NCBI GenBank assembly: GCA_029834535.1
Contig: JAQMWT010000551.1
Location: forward strand, 124,001 to 188,000
Direction of reading: 5' to 3'
DNA length: 64,000 bases
DNA from: Chrysophaeum taylorii
Taxonomy: Eukaryota > Sar > Pelagophyceae > Pelagomonadales > Pelagomonadaceae
Below, piece by piece: positions 38,798 through 48,989 of this stretch (position 1 is the first letter of the stretch; each line of letters starts with the position of its first letter). The translations under genes were made by a program, and so were the position numbers. The notes under the pieces were generated by a model. That model was not told the DNA's origin. It searched no databases and saw only the letters and a program-made list of their open reading frames with translations.

Positions 38798-39427
38798 ATG
38801 GTGGTGCTGAGCGCGATGCCAGGCTGGGTACTACACGAAGTTTCGGACTTCGCGGAGACGACTTGCGTCTGCGTGAGCCGCGGTATCCGCCGCGAGCTCG
38901 CGTCGTCCAAAGAGGCGCGGTATTATCTACGGCACCAGCACCACGCGAGTCTCGACGAGGTCGTCGTCCTCACTGCGCGCCTGCGGTACCTGAGAATCGA
39001 GCACTCTGACCTCAGCGGGTCGCTCGAGCCGCTGTCGGTTGCCTTTTGCTTGCGCCGCCTGAGCCTCGCCGGGTCCGACGCAATCCAGGGATCCCTCAAA
39101 CCCCTCCAAAAACTTTCGCACCTCCGGTACCTCAATCTCCACGGGTGCGGCAAAATCCGCGGCGATCTCTCACCCCTCGCCGGTCTTCCCATCGAAAACC
39201 TCCGGCTCTCGTGGTGCGAGGGTCTTTACGGCGACATCGCCCCCCTCGCTCTTCTGCCGTTCCTCCGATACCTCAACCTCGACTGGTGCATCCGCCTCAC
39301 CGGCTCCCTCGCCCGCGCCTTGGCGTTTCATCCCGTCGGCGTCCCCCACCACATCTCCGTCGTCCGCGCCTCGCGACTCTCCGGCGTCCTCGAGCTCCGC
39401 GCTCGCGGGTATACCGTCGAAGATTGA
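38798..39427 (+). CDS. Small leucine-rich-repeat protein
   Basis: 209 residues. After an N-terminal segment MPGWVLHEVSDFAETTCVCV that could be a reduced F-box-like helix pair (uncertain), four to five leucine-rich repeats of about 24 residues run from about 55 to 175: LRYLRIEHSDLSGSLEPL, LRRLSLAGSDAIQGSLKPL, LRYLNLHGCGKIRGDLSPLA, ENLRLSWCEGLYGDIAPL and LRYLNLDWCIRLTGSLARAL. The G-x-I/L-x-G-x-L spacing is like plant-type and algal LRRs. No signal peptide or membrane helix is seen, so it is likely cytosolic, perhaps a binding subunit. Its stop lies 14 bases from that of the convergent dynein light chain gene. Confidence 0.8.
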   Translation: MVVLSAMPGWVLHEVSDFAETTCVCVSRGIRRELASSKEARYYLRHQHHASLDEVVVLTARLRYLRIEHSDLSGSLEPLSVAFCLRRLSLAGSDAIQGSLKPLQKLSHLRYLNLHGCGKIRGDLSPLAGLPIENLRLSWCEGLYGDIAPLALLPFLRYLNLDWCIRLTGSLARALAFHPVGVPHHISVVRASRLSGVLELRARGYTVED

Positions 39428-39440
39428 TTGATGATGATGA

Positions 39441-39827
39441 TTAAAACGCGACACCGAAGCACGTGAGAATGCAGTACATACGACTGTCCTGGACCTCGCG
39501 CTTGTTCGCGAGCGGGTAAGCGACTCGCGCGCAGTTGTCGTTGCTGACGTCCCAGTAACACGAATGCGCCGTGTGGATGCCCGCGCCGTTCTTCTGGACG
39601 ATCACGCACGTCACGGCATACTTGAACGGTTTGTGGAGATTCGCGAGCGTTGCCATCGATTTGTCGCATATCGAATCGATCCACAACGGAACCTTCGCGT
39701 CGTCGTACACCTCGTTCGCCAGCACCGACGCCAGCACCGACGTCAACAGCGGCTCCACCTGCTCGGGGATGAACGCGAGTTCCTCGGAATTTTGCCACGT
39801 GCTATCCGCGAGGGCGTCGTCGTTCAT
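39441..39827 (-). CDS. DYNLT1: Tctex-type dynein light chain
   Basis: 128 residues, slightly longer than animal DYNLT1 (113). Tctex-1 light chains dimerise and tether dynein intermediate chain to cargo, in the cytoplasm and in ciliary dyneins. It carries HKPFKYAVTCVIVQKNGAGI, HTAHSCYWD and MYCILTCFGVAF, almost residue-for-residue the animal blocks. The N-terminal part EELAFIPEQVEPLLTSVL matches the first helix. A ten-residue insertion (VAYPLANKREVQD region) lies between the last two strands. With LZTFL1 4 kb away it supports a flagellated cell, although linkage is not functional evidence. Confidence 0.95.
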   Translation of the reverse strand: MNDDALADSTWQNSEELAFIPEQVEPLLTSVLASVLANEVYDDAKVPLWIDSICDKSMATLANLHKPFKYAVTCVIVQKNGAGIHTAHSCYWDVSNDNCARVAYPLANKREVQDSRMYCILTCFGVAF

Positions 39828-39920
39828 ACTTTTTTCTAACGCCGCACCATGTCATCATGATCATCATCCTTACCCTTCATAGACGCACGCTACTACTACG
39901 GTCTCGGTCGGTTTGGGAGT

Positions 39921-40801
39921 TTAATAATTGTGCGCGTCGCAATGGATTTGTCTGGAATCGAGTTCTCGCCAGTTCTGGACGGCGGCGAAAAGGCCCGCCT
40001 CGGCCGCCGTGCAGAATACCTTGACTCTGGGGGCCGCGTGGACGAGGAGACGCTCAAAGGTGTAGTTGTGGGGGCACCAAGCGTTGCAATCTTGTTTGAA
40101 GTCGAAACCCGCCGCGAGGATGGGCGTTCTCGGAAAGAAGCGCCGCAACTGGAGAATTATGGTGGTGCCGGTCGACAAGGTCCGCCGACGATCCGAGGTC
40201 GTTCGGCGGTTGGCAGCAGAAGAGAGGGCGTAGATGCTCTCGAGACTGCTACTCGAAGAAGAAGAAGAAGAAGAAGAAGAATTGCCGTCGGTCGCGGCGG
40301 TCATCATCTTCTCGGCGGCGGCGGCGGCGGCGGCGGCGGCGCACCGCCTTAGGGTCGATGAGGTGTTGAGGCCAACCACAAAGTCGCGCGACGATGGTGG
40401 CGGCCATCTGGCGCCCCGGCAATCGTCGATTCTGACGACGATCCAGCCCGCGGGCGGGCACCGTCGTTTCAGCCTGTCGAGATCTCGCGCGTTTGCGACA
40501 ACCGCGAAGCCCCGGGGCTCGAGCTTGGCGAGGTGCTTGGCCCATCGAGGATGTCCCTCCGACTCGAGATATTGCTGAGGCCATCCCGAGAGCGAGGCGT
40601 AGCATTGGTCGTCCGCGCACCAGAACCGAACGTTTCGAGAGGCCGTAGTCGCGCGGATGCTCTTGCGGTACACGTTCGACCAGTCCACCTTTGGAGACGA
40701 CACGCAATTTAGTCTCTTTTCGTTGCTTTTTTGGGGGGGATTCTTCTTTTTCGCGCTGGTCCGCGGCTTTGGCGGCGGCGGCGGCATCATCATCAAGGGA
40801 C

Positions 40802-40833
<32 letters not shown>

Positions 40834-42431
40834 TGGACTCCTCTGTGATGCTTTCTCGCCGGAGTCGGAGGACACGCGGGGTGCAATGTCTCTTTCTTGC
40901 CGCGCGTCGGCGGAAGGAGCGAGCGAACCCAGCTTTCGAGCGGGCGCGCCAGGTCGAGGCCCGCCCCCCGCCAGTAGGTCGTGTTGAATAGATCTATCGT
41001 TTCGAAGGGGTCCGCGGTGAGATTGTAGAGCTCGGCCCGCCGGAATCCTACTCCGTCGTCTTTGTTCTCTAAAAAGTCGCCGAGAAACTTGAGGCCGGCG
41101 TCGCGACGCATCGCCGCGAAGCGCGGGGCCTTGGCGCTGCACGGTCCCATCATGTCGTAGGCCCATTCCCAGAAGACGACGTCGCGCAATTTTTTTTTGT
41201 TTTTGTTTTTGGACTCGACAATAAACGGCACCGGCCGACCGATTTGTCGCTTCGCGTCGCGGTTCGAAACCCAAAAATCGCCAGACCCTGCGACAGCCGC
41301 GAACGTCGGGAGCCAGTCGATGATGAGCACGTCAGTGGCGAGGACGCGGGGACGGCGGAGTCGCGCTCGCCATCGAACGACGCAAGGGACTCGAATGCCG
41401 CCTTCGTACAGACTGCGCTTGAGACCGCGAAACCCCGCCGTGCTGCCAACCTGCGACCAGCGGCCCGTCGAACTGAACATACCCCTGTTCGCTATTTCCG
41501 GACCATTGTCTGAGGTGACCACAACTAGCGTCGAATCCGCGATGCCAAAATCCTCGAGCGCGTCCGTCAGCTCGCCCACCAAAGCGTCGAACGAGTAGAC
41601 GGAACCGCGGTAGATCCGCTCGACGCAGGGCCTCGACTTCCGATAGATGTTGGCCGGGTCCCCGATGAACCCCTTGTTGGTCTGCCTCGTCCAGCTGAAG
41701 TTGTTGTCCCAGAATTGGTCCAGATCACAGTCTTCGGGCCCGACGGCGGCCATGTGTTCCCTCCGGGGATTCGACGGCGCGTGCGGCACGAGCGGATTTA
41801 CCGCGAGAAAAAAACTCCTTTTCCTCTTGATGATCTCTCGGGCGTCCTCGACCATCACCTCGTTCATCGCGTGCTTGTCCCGCCAGAGCCAGTCGTACAT
41901 GGTCCAAAACGGATACTCCCAAGAACTGCTCTGGTCTGCGTTCGAAGCCCGCATAACGTCCCACCCGTACGCCGAGGGCGGCGGGAGCTCCTTGCACCCG
42001 ACGTGCCACTTTCCCAAATGAGCCGTCACGTACCCGGCGGCCCGCATGACGTGGCCAATCCCGACGAAAGTTTCGTTCAACCGCTGCACGCAATCGCTCT
42101 CCTCGCTTCGCCGAACGCCTCGAGCGTCCGTGTAATACTCGTCGTTCGTCTTGCAGTCGGCGATGTTCGGAAACCCCGCGACTGATGCCTCCATGCCGAC
42201 CATGAACGCAGCTCGGGACGGTGAGCAGACCGGGGAAGCGACGCGATAATTCGTCAGTTTCACACCTTCGCGCGCCACCGCGTCGATATTCGGCGTGTCG
42301 CCCGCGCGGGCCACGTTGTACGCCCCAACGTCGCCCATCCCGAGATCGTCCGCCTGAATGAACACTATCGACGGCCTCCTCGAGGCCCCCGCAGCATGCC
42401 ACACCGCCAAGAAAGCGCCGGCGCCTCTCAT
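39921..42431 (-). CDS. Secreted sulfatase with C-terminal glycosyltransferase-like domain
   Basis: 836 residues from ATG at 42431; upstream in-frame sequence lacks an ATG. The start MRGAGAFLAVWHAAGA is a signal peptide. The sulfatase domain (about 20-515) has PSIVFIQADDLGMGD with metal-binding Asp pair, DTPNIDAVAREGVKLTNY, and CSPSR at 69-73, where Cys is converted to formylglycine. Later GKWHVGC, HAPSNPRR and TSDNGPE agree with arylsulfatases, and LYNLTADPFE is the family end block. An Asn run, a Pro-rich linker and a basic patch (515-590) lead to a second unit with VVGLNTSSTL, STGTTIILQLRRFFPRTPI, LAAGFDF and HNYTFERLLV, an order like GT29/GT42-type sialyltransferase folds. The second assignment is tentative. 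A Ser run interrupts it. Likely acts on sulfated glycans in the secretory path. Confidence 0.85.
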
Positions 42432-42590
42432 TACCCTCACGTCGCAGGTTGTTGCGGGCAAATTCCTATTCTCTTCTTCTTCTTCGGTTCTTCTCACCGC
42501 ATACTTTTTCTTTCTATAACGGTTGGGAATCTACTAATCCTAGTGGTGCATTATTATTAGGATTACCCACCACACGAAATTATTATTCTA

Positions 42591-43617
42591 CAAGTGCAGG
42601 CCAGTAAGTTCACCTAGTCCCAATCTCTAACCCTAGTAAGTTCAGGTCTGGTCCCAGTAAGTTTCATATAAGTTCACCTGGTCAGTAAGTTCACCTAGCT
42701 CACACCAACTCCTTTGAGCTCGTCGCTCTCGCCTCCGCCAATCTAAGCTGCTTTGATCCGCACGCGCCGCCAACCTTTGAGTTTACTCTAAAAACCCTTT
42801 ACTCTAAAAACCCCAGTATGTTCACCTGGTCCCAGTTTCACCTGGTCACTCAGCTCACCTAGTGCCAATCTCTAACCTCCGCAAGTTCACCTCGTTCCAG
42901 TAAGTTAACCTACAGTGCGCGTGTAGACGCCGGGAGGGGGCTTATCGGTATTGCGCAGCACGTGTGGGGTAGGGTGGAGTCGTCGACCCAGATGAGTATA
43001 TCCTCGGAGATGCCGATCGACAGAGAGCCACGTAGAGCTGGACGTGGCAGAAGACGGGCTTGGGAAAGAGGACGCCGACCTCGGGGGCGTCTGGCCCTGG
43101 CTCTTGTTGATCGTTTGGCGTAGGCGGGCCTTAAGCGATACAGGTTGGAGGAGCCTCGGTGACAACGACACGATCGATCATGTATCTGGTACCGTTGCAG
43201 TGGCCGTGCGACGGGTCGAGGTTGCGAAGACTTTAAGCTCGCGATCAAAGTCAGCATGCCGTTGGTTGTCAGGGAGTTGAAAACTCTACTCTTGAGAGCG
43301 AGGCGTCGTCTTCCGACCCAACCTAGTCGGCCGAAAAGAACTCCGACGCCTCGTCTCCGGGAAAAAAAGGCCGCGGTCATGCGCGCGTTGTCAGCATCGA
43401 CAACATCGTTTCGACGGGGCGTGAGAATGGCGCGCTGAAAGCGCCGCCGCGGGTCGTGGAAATAGTCTGCGAGGTAGACGGCTTGGAGGATCACTGTCTG
43501 GCTCTCGCGCCTACCTGATCCTTACTCTCGGGCCTACCTGATCCTTACCCTAAATCGAGGGACAAACAGACAGACAAACAGACAGACAGACAAACATCTG
43601 TCGATTAGTAGTTAGGA
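42591..43617 (-). mobile_element. Helitron-like element, copy C
   Basis: 1,027 bp, minus-strand sense, almost the same length and sequence as copy A. Same termini (TCCTAACTACT... and ...CTGCACTTG followed by T), same helicase pieces and 3' GGTGAACTTACTGG units. Inserted between the sulfatase start and the LZTFL1 3' end, with no target duplication. Confidence 0.78.
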
Positions 43618-43712
43618 CAAGACCTCATCGTATGATGGAGGCCCGTTCCCAAGCGTCCTCGCCGCTGCCTACCTATCCTATTCTATTCTATTATATTATG
43701 TTCTATTCTATT

Positions 43713-44495
43713 CTATTCCTCGGGGACGAGGGTGTCGGGCTCGTAGTTGGCGAGGCGGCGACGCAGGGCGAGGAGCTGCGTGTTCTTGTCGTTGAGGATT
43801 TTCTTGAGCTGCAGGAACTGGCGCGAGGTGTCGACCTTTGCGTCGAGGTTCTCGTTTGCTTGCGCGAGCTCGTCCCGCGTCTGCGACAAGGTGCGCCGGA
43901 GAGTCGCAATGTCGGTCTCGTCCTTGGACTGGGCGATCTGGGCTTTGAGATCAAGCTGGGCTTTGAGTTGGGTGTTTTCGCCTCGCACTTGGGAATTTTC
44001 TCGGAGAACGGCCGCGAGTTGCTGTTGAAGTTGGCTAAAGCGCTGCTGCAACGTCTTGTTCGAGTCTTCGAGGACCTGCTTGGCATTGACGAGGTCCCTC
44101 TGCTCGTCTTTCAAAGAGCGCAACACGGATTTTTGGAAGGATTTCGGTTCGGCGATGGGCGCTTCTAATCGTATTTTCTCGGCTTCCAGAATCAACGCCT
44201 CGTTCTCGATGGTCGAGACGTCGAACTTGGACTCCTCGAGCAACTGCTTGAGCACGAGCACGTTCATCGACAGCATTCGCTTCAGGTCCTGGCGCACGCC
44301 GTCCTTGACGCAAACTTGAAGTCGATCCAGCGTTGTCCGCACATCTTCCATCGAAAACGGCGGAGTCCGCAGGTCGTCGGCGGCATCCTCGAAGTCGCCC
44401 GCGATAGACGCGAGGGTCTCTTCGCGTTTGTCCGAAAAAAAACGCATGTACTTGACCATCTCCCTCTGCTGGTCCGCGTCGAGCGTCGACAGCAT
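43713..44495 (-). CDS. LZTFL1: LZTFL1-like BBSome regulator
   Basis: 260 residues. LZTFL1 binds the BBSome and controls its traffic into the cilium. The N-terminal helical part (QQREMVKYMRFFSDKREETL, then SMEDVRTTLDRLQ and MLSMNVLVLKQLLEESK) matches human MRFARSKRG, EVLNGLQ and NVLLLRQLF blocks. Residues about 100-250 are a long coiled coil with heptads of the leucine-zipper type, ending in LKKILNDKNTQLLALRRRLANYEPD, close to the human EILTKKNDQIKDLRKRLAQYEPED end. Slightly shorter than the human protein (299). Single exon from ATG at 44495. It strongly supports a ciliated organism. Confidence 0.92.
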   Translation of the reverse strand: MLSTLDADQQREMVKYMRFFSDKREETLASIAGDFEDAADDLRTPPFSMEDVRTTLDRLQVCVKDGVRQDLKRMLSMNVLVLKQLLEESKFDVSTIENEALILEAEKIRLEAPIAEPKSFQKSVLRSLKDEQRDLVNAKQVLEDSNKTLQQRFSQLQQQLAAVLRENSQVRGENTQLKAQLDLKAQIAQSKDETDIATLRRTLSQTRDELAQANENLDAKVDTSRQFLQLKKILNDKNTQLLALRRRLANYEPDTLVPEE

Positions 44496-44551
44496 GATTG
44501 ATTGACGGCGTTATCCTTATTTACCGCGATAAGCCTAACCCGCAGCGGTAG

Positions 44552-44578
44552 GACGGACGGACGGACGGACGGACGGAC
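44552..44578. repeat. GGAC microsatellite
   Basis: Six to seven tandem GGAC units in the promoter shared by LZTFL1 and ATP synthase gamma, which are divergent and 131 bases apart. Confidence 0.9.
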
Positions 44579-44626
44579 TTGCTTGTGTTGCAGCGTCACC
44601 CCGCGATCACACTACTAACTAATAAT

Positions 44627-45520
44627 ATGCGTAGTATGTTGTTTGGCGGCGGGATGCGGCGGATCGCCCGGCGTACCTTCGCGACGGAGAAGGAGATCGC
44701 GATGCGGATCAGCGCGACGAAGAACATTAAGAAGATCACATCGTCGATGAAGATGGTGAGCGCGTCGAAGCTCCGCGGTGACCAAAATCGTCTCGACGCC
44801 GCGAAGCACTTCTCCGCGTGGACCTCGACCCTCGGAGCTCCGTCGACACCCTTCGAGAGCCTCAAGAGCATCGACGGCCTCGCCCCCGGGAAGAACGTTG
44901 TGGTGGCGATTACCTCCGATAAGGGCTTGTGCGGCGGCGTCCACAGCGCGGTGTGCCGCGGCGTGAGGTCGCTCGTCAACGCCTTCTCCGATGCCGACAT
45001 TGCGGTCATCGCTGTCGGCGAGAAGGGCCGCACCCAGCTGCGCCGCATGGTCGGCCCGAAATTGGACGTCGCCCTAACGGATCTTTCCATGCCCTTCAGC
45101 TTTGCGCTGGCCGCTCAAATCGCGGAGAAAGCGTTCGAACACGAAAACGTCGGCGCTATCCTCGTCGCCTACAATCAATTTAAGTCTGCCATTTCCTACA
45201 TACCTACCCTCACCACCATCACGCCCTTTACGCTCGCGGGCGAAAACGAGACTCTCCAGACGTACGATTTCGACCCTCCCGAAGCCAAGGATACCGTCCT
45301 CGACAACCTTTACGAATACTACGTCGCCGCCGAGATATTCTACGGCTTGTGCGAAGCGGCGACCTCGGAGCAGTCCTCCCGCATGCAGGCGATGGAGAAC
45401 GCCTCCAAGAATGCCGGCGAACTCATCGACAAACTTACCCTCCTCTACAATCGCGCGAGACAGGCCCGCATCACCACCGAGCTCATTGAGATCATCTCTG
45501 GCGCCTCCGCCCTCGACTAG
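44627..45520 (+). CDS. ATP5F1C: Mitochondrial ATP synthase F1 subunit gamma
   Basis: 297 residues from ATG at 44627; a second ATG 9 bases on is also possible. The first 20 residues (MRSMLFGGGMRRIARRTFA) are a basic mitochondrial presequence. The mature part starts TEKEIAMRISATKNIKKITSSMKMVSASKL, the family N-terminal helix of the rotor shaft. SDKGLCGGVHSAV is the central block, and the C-terminal helix SSRMQAMENASKNAGELIDK is the signature of the family. No insert for redox regulation of the chloroplast gamma is present, and the length matches the mitochondrial type. The subunit turns within the alpha3beta3 ring to couple proton flow to ATP synthesis. Probably shares a divergent promoter with LZTFL1. 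Confidence 0.97.
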   Translation: MRSMLFGGGMRRIARRTFATEKEIAMRISATKNIKKITSSMKMVSASKLRGDQNRLDAAKHFSAWTSTLGAPSTPFESLKSIDGLAPGKNVVVAITSDKGLCGGVHSAVCRGVRSLVNAFSDADIAVIAVGEKGRTQLRRMVGPKLDVALTDLSMPFSFALAAQIAEKAFEHENVGAILVAYNQFKSAISYIPTLTTITPFTLAGENETLQTYDFDPPEAKDTVLDNLYEYYVAAEIFYGLCEAATSEQSSRMQAMENASKNAGELIDKLTLLYNRARQARITTELIEIISGASALD

Positions 45521-45681
45521 GGTGCTCTATCTCCGCGATGCTCCTTCTTCTTCTTCTTTTCGACAAAAAAAAACAAAACCACGACTCTTGCGAAAGAAAG
45601 ATAGATACTCCTCTCTCTCTTTCGTTCGACAGGACACCTTCACGAGATGATGATATCGCGCGCTCGCGACATCCCCGCCCC

Positions 45682-45720
<39 letters not shown>

Positions 45721-45989
45721 GGGCCGTTTCTTCTAATCCGACTCCGCCGGCGTTGGTTGGTCCTCCTCAAATATGTGTGGACGGACGCATGGCTCGTTGA
45801 CGACGAATGATCATGATTTTTTTCCCGTCAAAGAATAATAATAAACGTGCGCGCGGTTTACTACTGCCCGCGTCACTGTCCCACCAAAATCAACTCCTTC
45901 ATGCAGCCTCATACACCCGCATTATTGGCGTTCGTCCGCCTTTTCGTTGCAATGATGATGATGATGATGACTAGGCCAAGTTTTTTTTA
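45521..45989. other. Spacer with GA and GACA microsatellites
   Basis: About 470 bases of simple sequence, (GA)n then (GACA)n near 45684-45720, AATAAT near 45835 and ATG repeats near 45953-45970. No gene. Confidence 0.55.
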
Positions 45990-46530
45990 GGGTGGTCAAG
46001 CCCGCCGTTTCCGCGACAATCCTGGTCGCAAGCAACGCATCATTGGATTCACGTTCCTCGTCGTCGTACATTCGTGGATTGCCTACATGGATCCCGTCAC
46101 TTCTGCTTGACTATGGTAGTCAGTGGAATGCATTTTACGTATACTGCGACGCTGATTGGGCATCCAACCCGGATACACGCCGCTCGGATATGTTTGCATG
46201 CTTTGTGGATGCGCTTGTTGCGGCATACTGTTCTTCTTCGTACCACAACTCGTAGCGCGCTCTAGCTCGAAATCAGGGCTCATTTCATTCTTTGGTCGCT
46301 TGCCTTTTGTGGCTTGGTCGTCTTCTTTCTAGTCCTGGACTGATCCCGCCCATATATTCACCGGCAACAGGCCGATGATCCTTTTGTTTATGGACAACAA
46401 AAAAGAGTCGTCATATCGCGATTCGTTACATTTTTGCGGAACATGCTACAAACGCAGGTATTGTTCATCCTGCTAAAGTACATGCCAACATGAAACGCAT
46501 CCGATTGCCGTCCCAAATCCAGCGAGCATG
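45990..46530 (+). mobile_element. Ty1/copia fossil fragment (RNase H end)
   Basis: Plus-strand remnants of the RNase H region: a CDADWASNPDTRRS motif near 46150-46185, typical of copia elements, followed by degenerate sequence. Broken and truncated; no terminal repeats seen. Not obviously from the same subfamily as the 25-31 kb element. Confidence 0.7.
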
Positions 46531-47150
46531 AGCTCTTTTGTTCGCCGTCATGCCTTCTTACCTACAAGCGCGTTTGAGCATAAATAAACCCGGTTTTTTT
46601 TCCGCAACTGCAGATCGACCGCCCCATCAACGCCGCTTGGCCACTTTCGAGTACGCCTCCAAAGGCGTCGATCGGCAGACCTGGCAAATGTCCCGATTAG
46701 CTTTAGGCAGCATCTTGGGGCACTGCGTTTCGGGGGCAAGACCATCGAGTGTCGCGGGTCTCTTGATACCGATCGATCGCGAGATGACGCGGTCGTTGAA
46801 AGCACGTTCGTCAGCAACACCACCCACCACACCAAAAGAGGCACGACCAAAAACACGCAATATGCGCAACACGGCTGCTCGCTTCGACGCGGCCGCGGCG
46901 GGCGTCTTCTCCGGCCACCGATCGTACGGCTCGCGCAATTCGGAAAGAAGACGGCTCGAGTGGGGGAGAAGGCCGCGGATCCGGACTCCGTTCACGACTG
47001 CACCGGACACTCTTCACGCCACGACAGACGTGCAGAGATACTGCTGTGGCCCCTCGTATCAACGGTATGCGTGACAAAAAGAATGACGGAAAACGCACAA
47101 CTTTTGTACGATATTTGCACCCTCACAAGTCTCTAAAGCCCACTTCAACT
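46531..47150. other. Unassigned stretch before tRNA
   Basis: 620 bases with open frames on both strands (plus 46538-47074, minus 46627-47010 and 46548-46856), none with a recognisable domain. Could be decayed transposon. Confidence 0.4.
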
Positions 47151-47237
47151 TCTCGCGAGACGTAATCGAAACGCCGACCACTCGATAATAACCGGTCCGT
47201 CTACAGTCGAGCGCTCTACCAACTGAGCTATCGCGAG
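47151..47237 (-). tRNA. tRNA-Tyr (GTA) with a 14-nt intron
   Basis: Read on the minus strand: acceptor stem CTCGCGA/TCGCGAG with discriminator A; D-arm GCTCAGTTGGTAGAGC; anticodon stem CTCGA/TCGAG with loop CTGTAGA; T-arm GGCGT-TTCGATT-ACGTC (one G-T pair). The anticodon GTA is at 47202-47204. About 14 nucleotides after position 37 form the usual nuclear tRNA-Tyr intron. Internal promoter boxes A (in the D-arm) and B (GTTTCGATT) are present. The mature tRNA would be 73 nt plus CCA. Confidence 0.95.
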
Positions 47238-47479
47238 AGACAGCAACTCTTTCTAGGACCATTCCGAGTTGAACGCGCGACGTTGAGAGCATCGTCACCA
47301 CAGTTTCGGGCCGACCGAACCCCAACCCTCCACACCATCACGGTGCTTCCACTACCAGTAGTCGTACTTGTTTCTAAACAAAAAAATTGTTGTTTTAGTC
47401 ATAGTGCATGCGCCACACGGCGCACGAGATCAGAAGGAAGTCGAGGGGCCGAGAGACGAGGGGCACAGAAAAAGGAGGG

Positions 47480-47705
47480 TCGGGGGAGGTTGGCGCCTGT
47501 CGTCATGCGATGTGACTGATAACCAACTCGTCGAGAACGTTCCGTACGCGCCCCGCGACCATACCCCGTCCCACTGCGAACGTTCCCGCTGCCGATCGGC
47601 CCGCCGCGAACAGGTGCCGACCTACGCCGGGAGGGCGGATGCCCTCGCAAGGCTTTGGATTCATGAGGCACTGTCCTCCATCGCAACCATGTGGTTAGCG
47701 ATCAG
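47480..47705 (-). mobile_element. SINE-like element, partial copy
   Basis: Matches the 28.6-28.9 kb SINE-like element from GATGTGACTGATAACCAACTC to the shared end GCGATCAG. The (TTAG)n tail end is missing. Sequence differs from that copy at scattered positions. Confidence 0.7.
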
Positions 47706-47948
47706 GGCACAGTACTCCAAATGACGTGGAGACGGGGGTCAACAAACGTTCGAGCGAAACCCCTGTCCTTACTTCTTGCGGAGAGGTAGGTGTCCGGGCA
47801 ATCCTAGCTTCGAAAGCCTCATCGACGAGCTTTGGGAATTTACTAAAACCTACTAGCGAACGTCAACCACGTCACCACGTAAGTCTGGTGAAGTGCTTTG
47901 AAGTGAACACGGTGCCTGATCGTGAACCTTGGTGAAGTGAACGCCACC

Positions 47949-47972
47949 TTTTTTTTTTTTTTTTTTTTTTTT
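47949..47972. repeat. Poly-T tract
   Basis: About 24 T in a row at the border between unassigned sequence and the BED-finger transposon remnant. Confidence 0.9.
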
Positions 47973-48039
47973 GTGGGGCCTGCGCCGGACCCTGCCGCGC
48001 CCCGTCAGTTCCGTGCCCCTCGCCCGCTATTGCCTGGGT

Positions 48040-48880
48040 CTGGTGCTCTAAGGCTCAATCGTGTTCCAGGGCGAAGAAGGAGTTAATGGCAGTGGACGAC
48101 ATTCCGCATTTCTTGCCTTAGTTGATGCGAACGACCGCGGCATCTCGTCTCGCTCTTCCTCATCAACCTCCATCTCCGAAGAGTCTTCTTCGGGGATGGT
48201 GCTTCCGGCTTTTTTTAATCGCCCTCGACGAGGTCGCTAAATTTGAACCGGGCCACCAATTAACTGGCGGGGCATTGCCCGGAAGAAGCTAGTAACCTGC
48301 GGTTTATCCTTCGAGGCTGCCACAACGCCCACGGCCGTCTATAATAAGCCCTCCCTTTTTTCGTCTGTCTTCTGTTTCTTGGTGAGCTGTTGACGGTCCA
48401 GCTCGCCCCCCGGATGCGCAGCCTAAAATCGGGCAAGAGGCTTCGTCGTCTGCCAGGCGCCTTAAATTCTTGGAGTCTCTCGTCACCTTCAGGCACTTCT
48501 AGCGCGTGATATACACGCGTGTCGCTTTCCCACTGGTCAACGCGGTCAGGATGTTATTCCTTCATATGGCGCACGCAGTCCCACAACTTGGACCTGGTTG
48601 ATCGTCCATTTTTGCCGGGCGTGTTCGACGTCAGCATCAGACGTCGCAATCAGCTCGTCTTGAGCTCCTCATTACGTTCCGCCTTTTCCTCCTCATCATC
48701 AACATTATCCTCCACCTCTAGGCAGCGCAGCTCCACTTCGCTCATCGGTCGAGGGTCGGTCCGATGCGAACACACGAAAGGGCAGAACTCTGGTGAAGTG
48801 AATTTCAACGAACCTAGTGAATTGAGCTTAGTGAATTCCCAAAACGCTGGTTTCTAACTAACTGCGGGCCAGCCCAATGC
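48040..48880 (-). mobile_element. BED-finger DNA transposon remnant, copy 1
   Basis: Minus-strand copy of the element also present at 63.2-64.0 kb. It has the 5' leader with TTCACTTCACC repeats and TTCACTAGGTTCGTTGAA, an ATG at 48745 encoding MSEVELRCLEVEDNVDDEEE, and then SKLWDCVRH and PEGDERLQE, close to SKVWDRVRR and PEGDERLQE of copy 2. Homology continues through PWALWQPRRINR-type sequence near 48310. Coding frame is degenerate. The KVW...C..C...H pattern suggests a BED-type finger and thus a hAT-like element; tentative. Confidence 0.65.
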
Positions 48881-48989
48881 ATGGGGCGTAGGCTATAATT
48901 CCAGCGCCATGGCGCGCGGGATTAGAGTCGCTCGGCGACGAGAGGGGGAGGTAGAAAGGGGGATTGAGGACGAGTTGATTTGTTTTCGC

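Noticed and set aside
45684-45720. (GA)n(GACA)n as a regulatory element
   Set aside because: Simple sequence common throughout the window; no evidence of function.
47059-47325. Small minus-strand protein frame over the tRNA
   Set aside because: Coincides with the tRNA-Tyr gene and has no protein family match.
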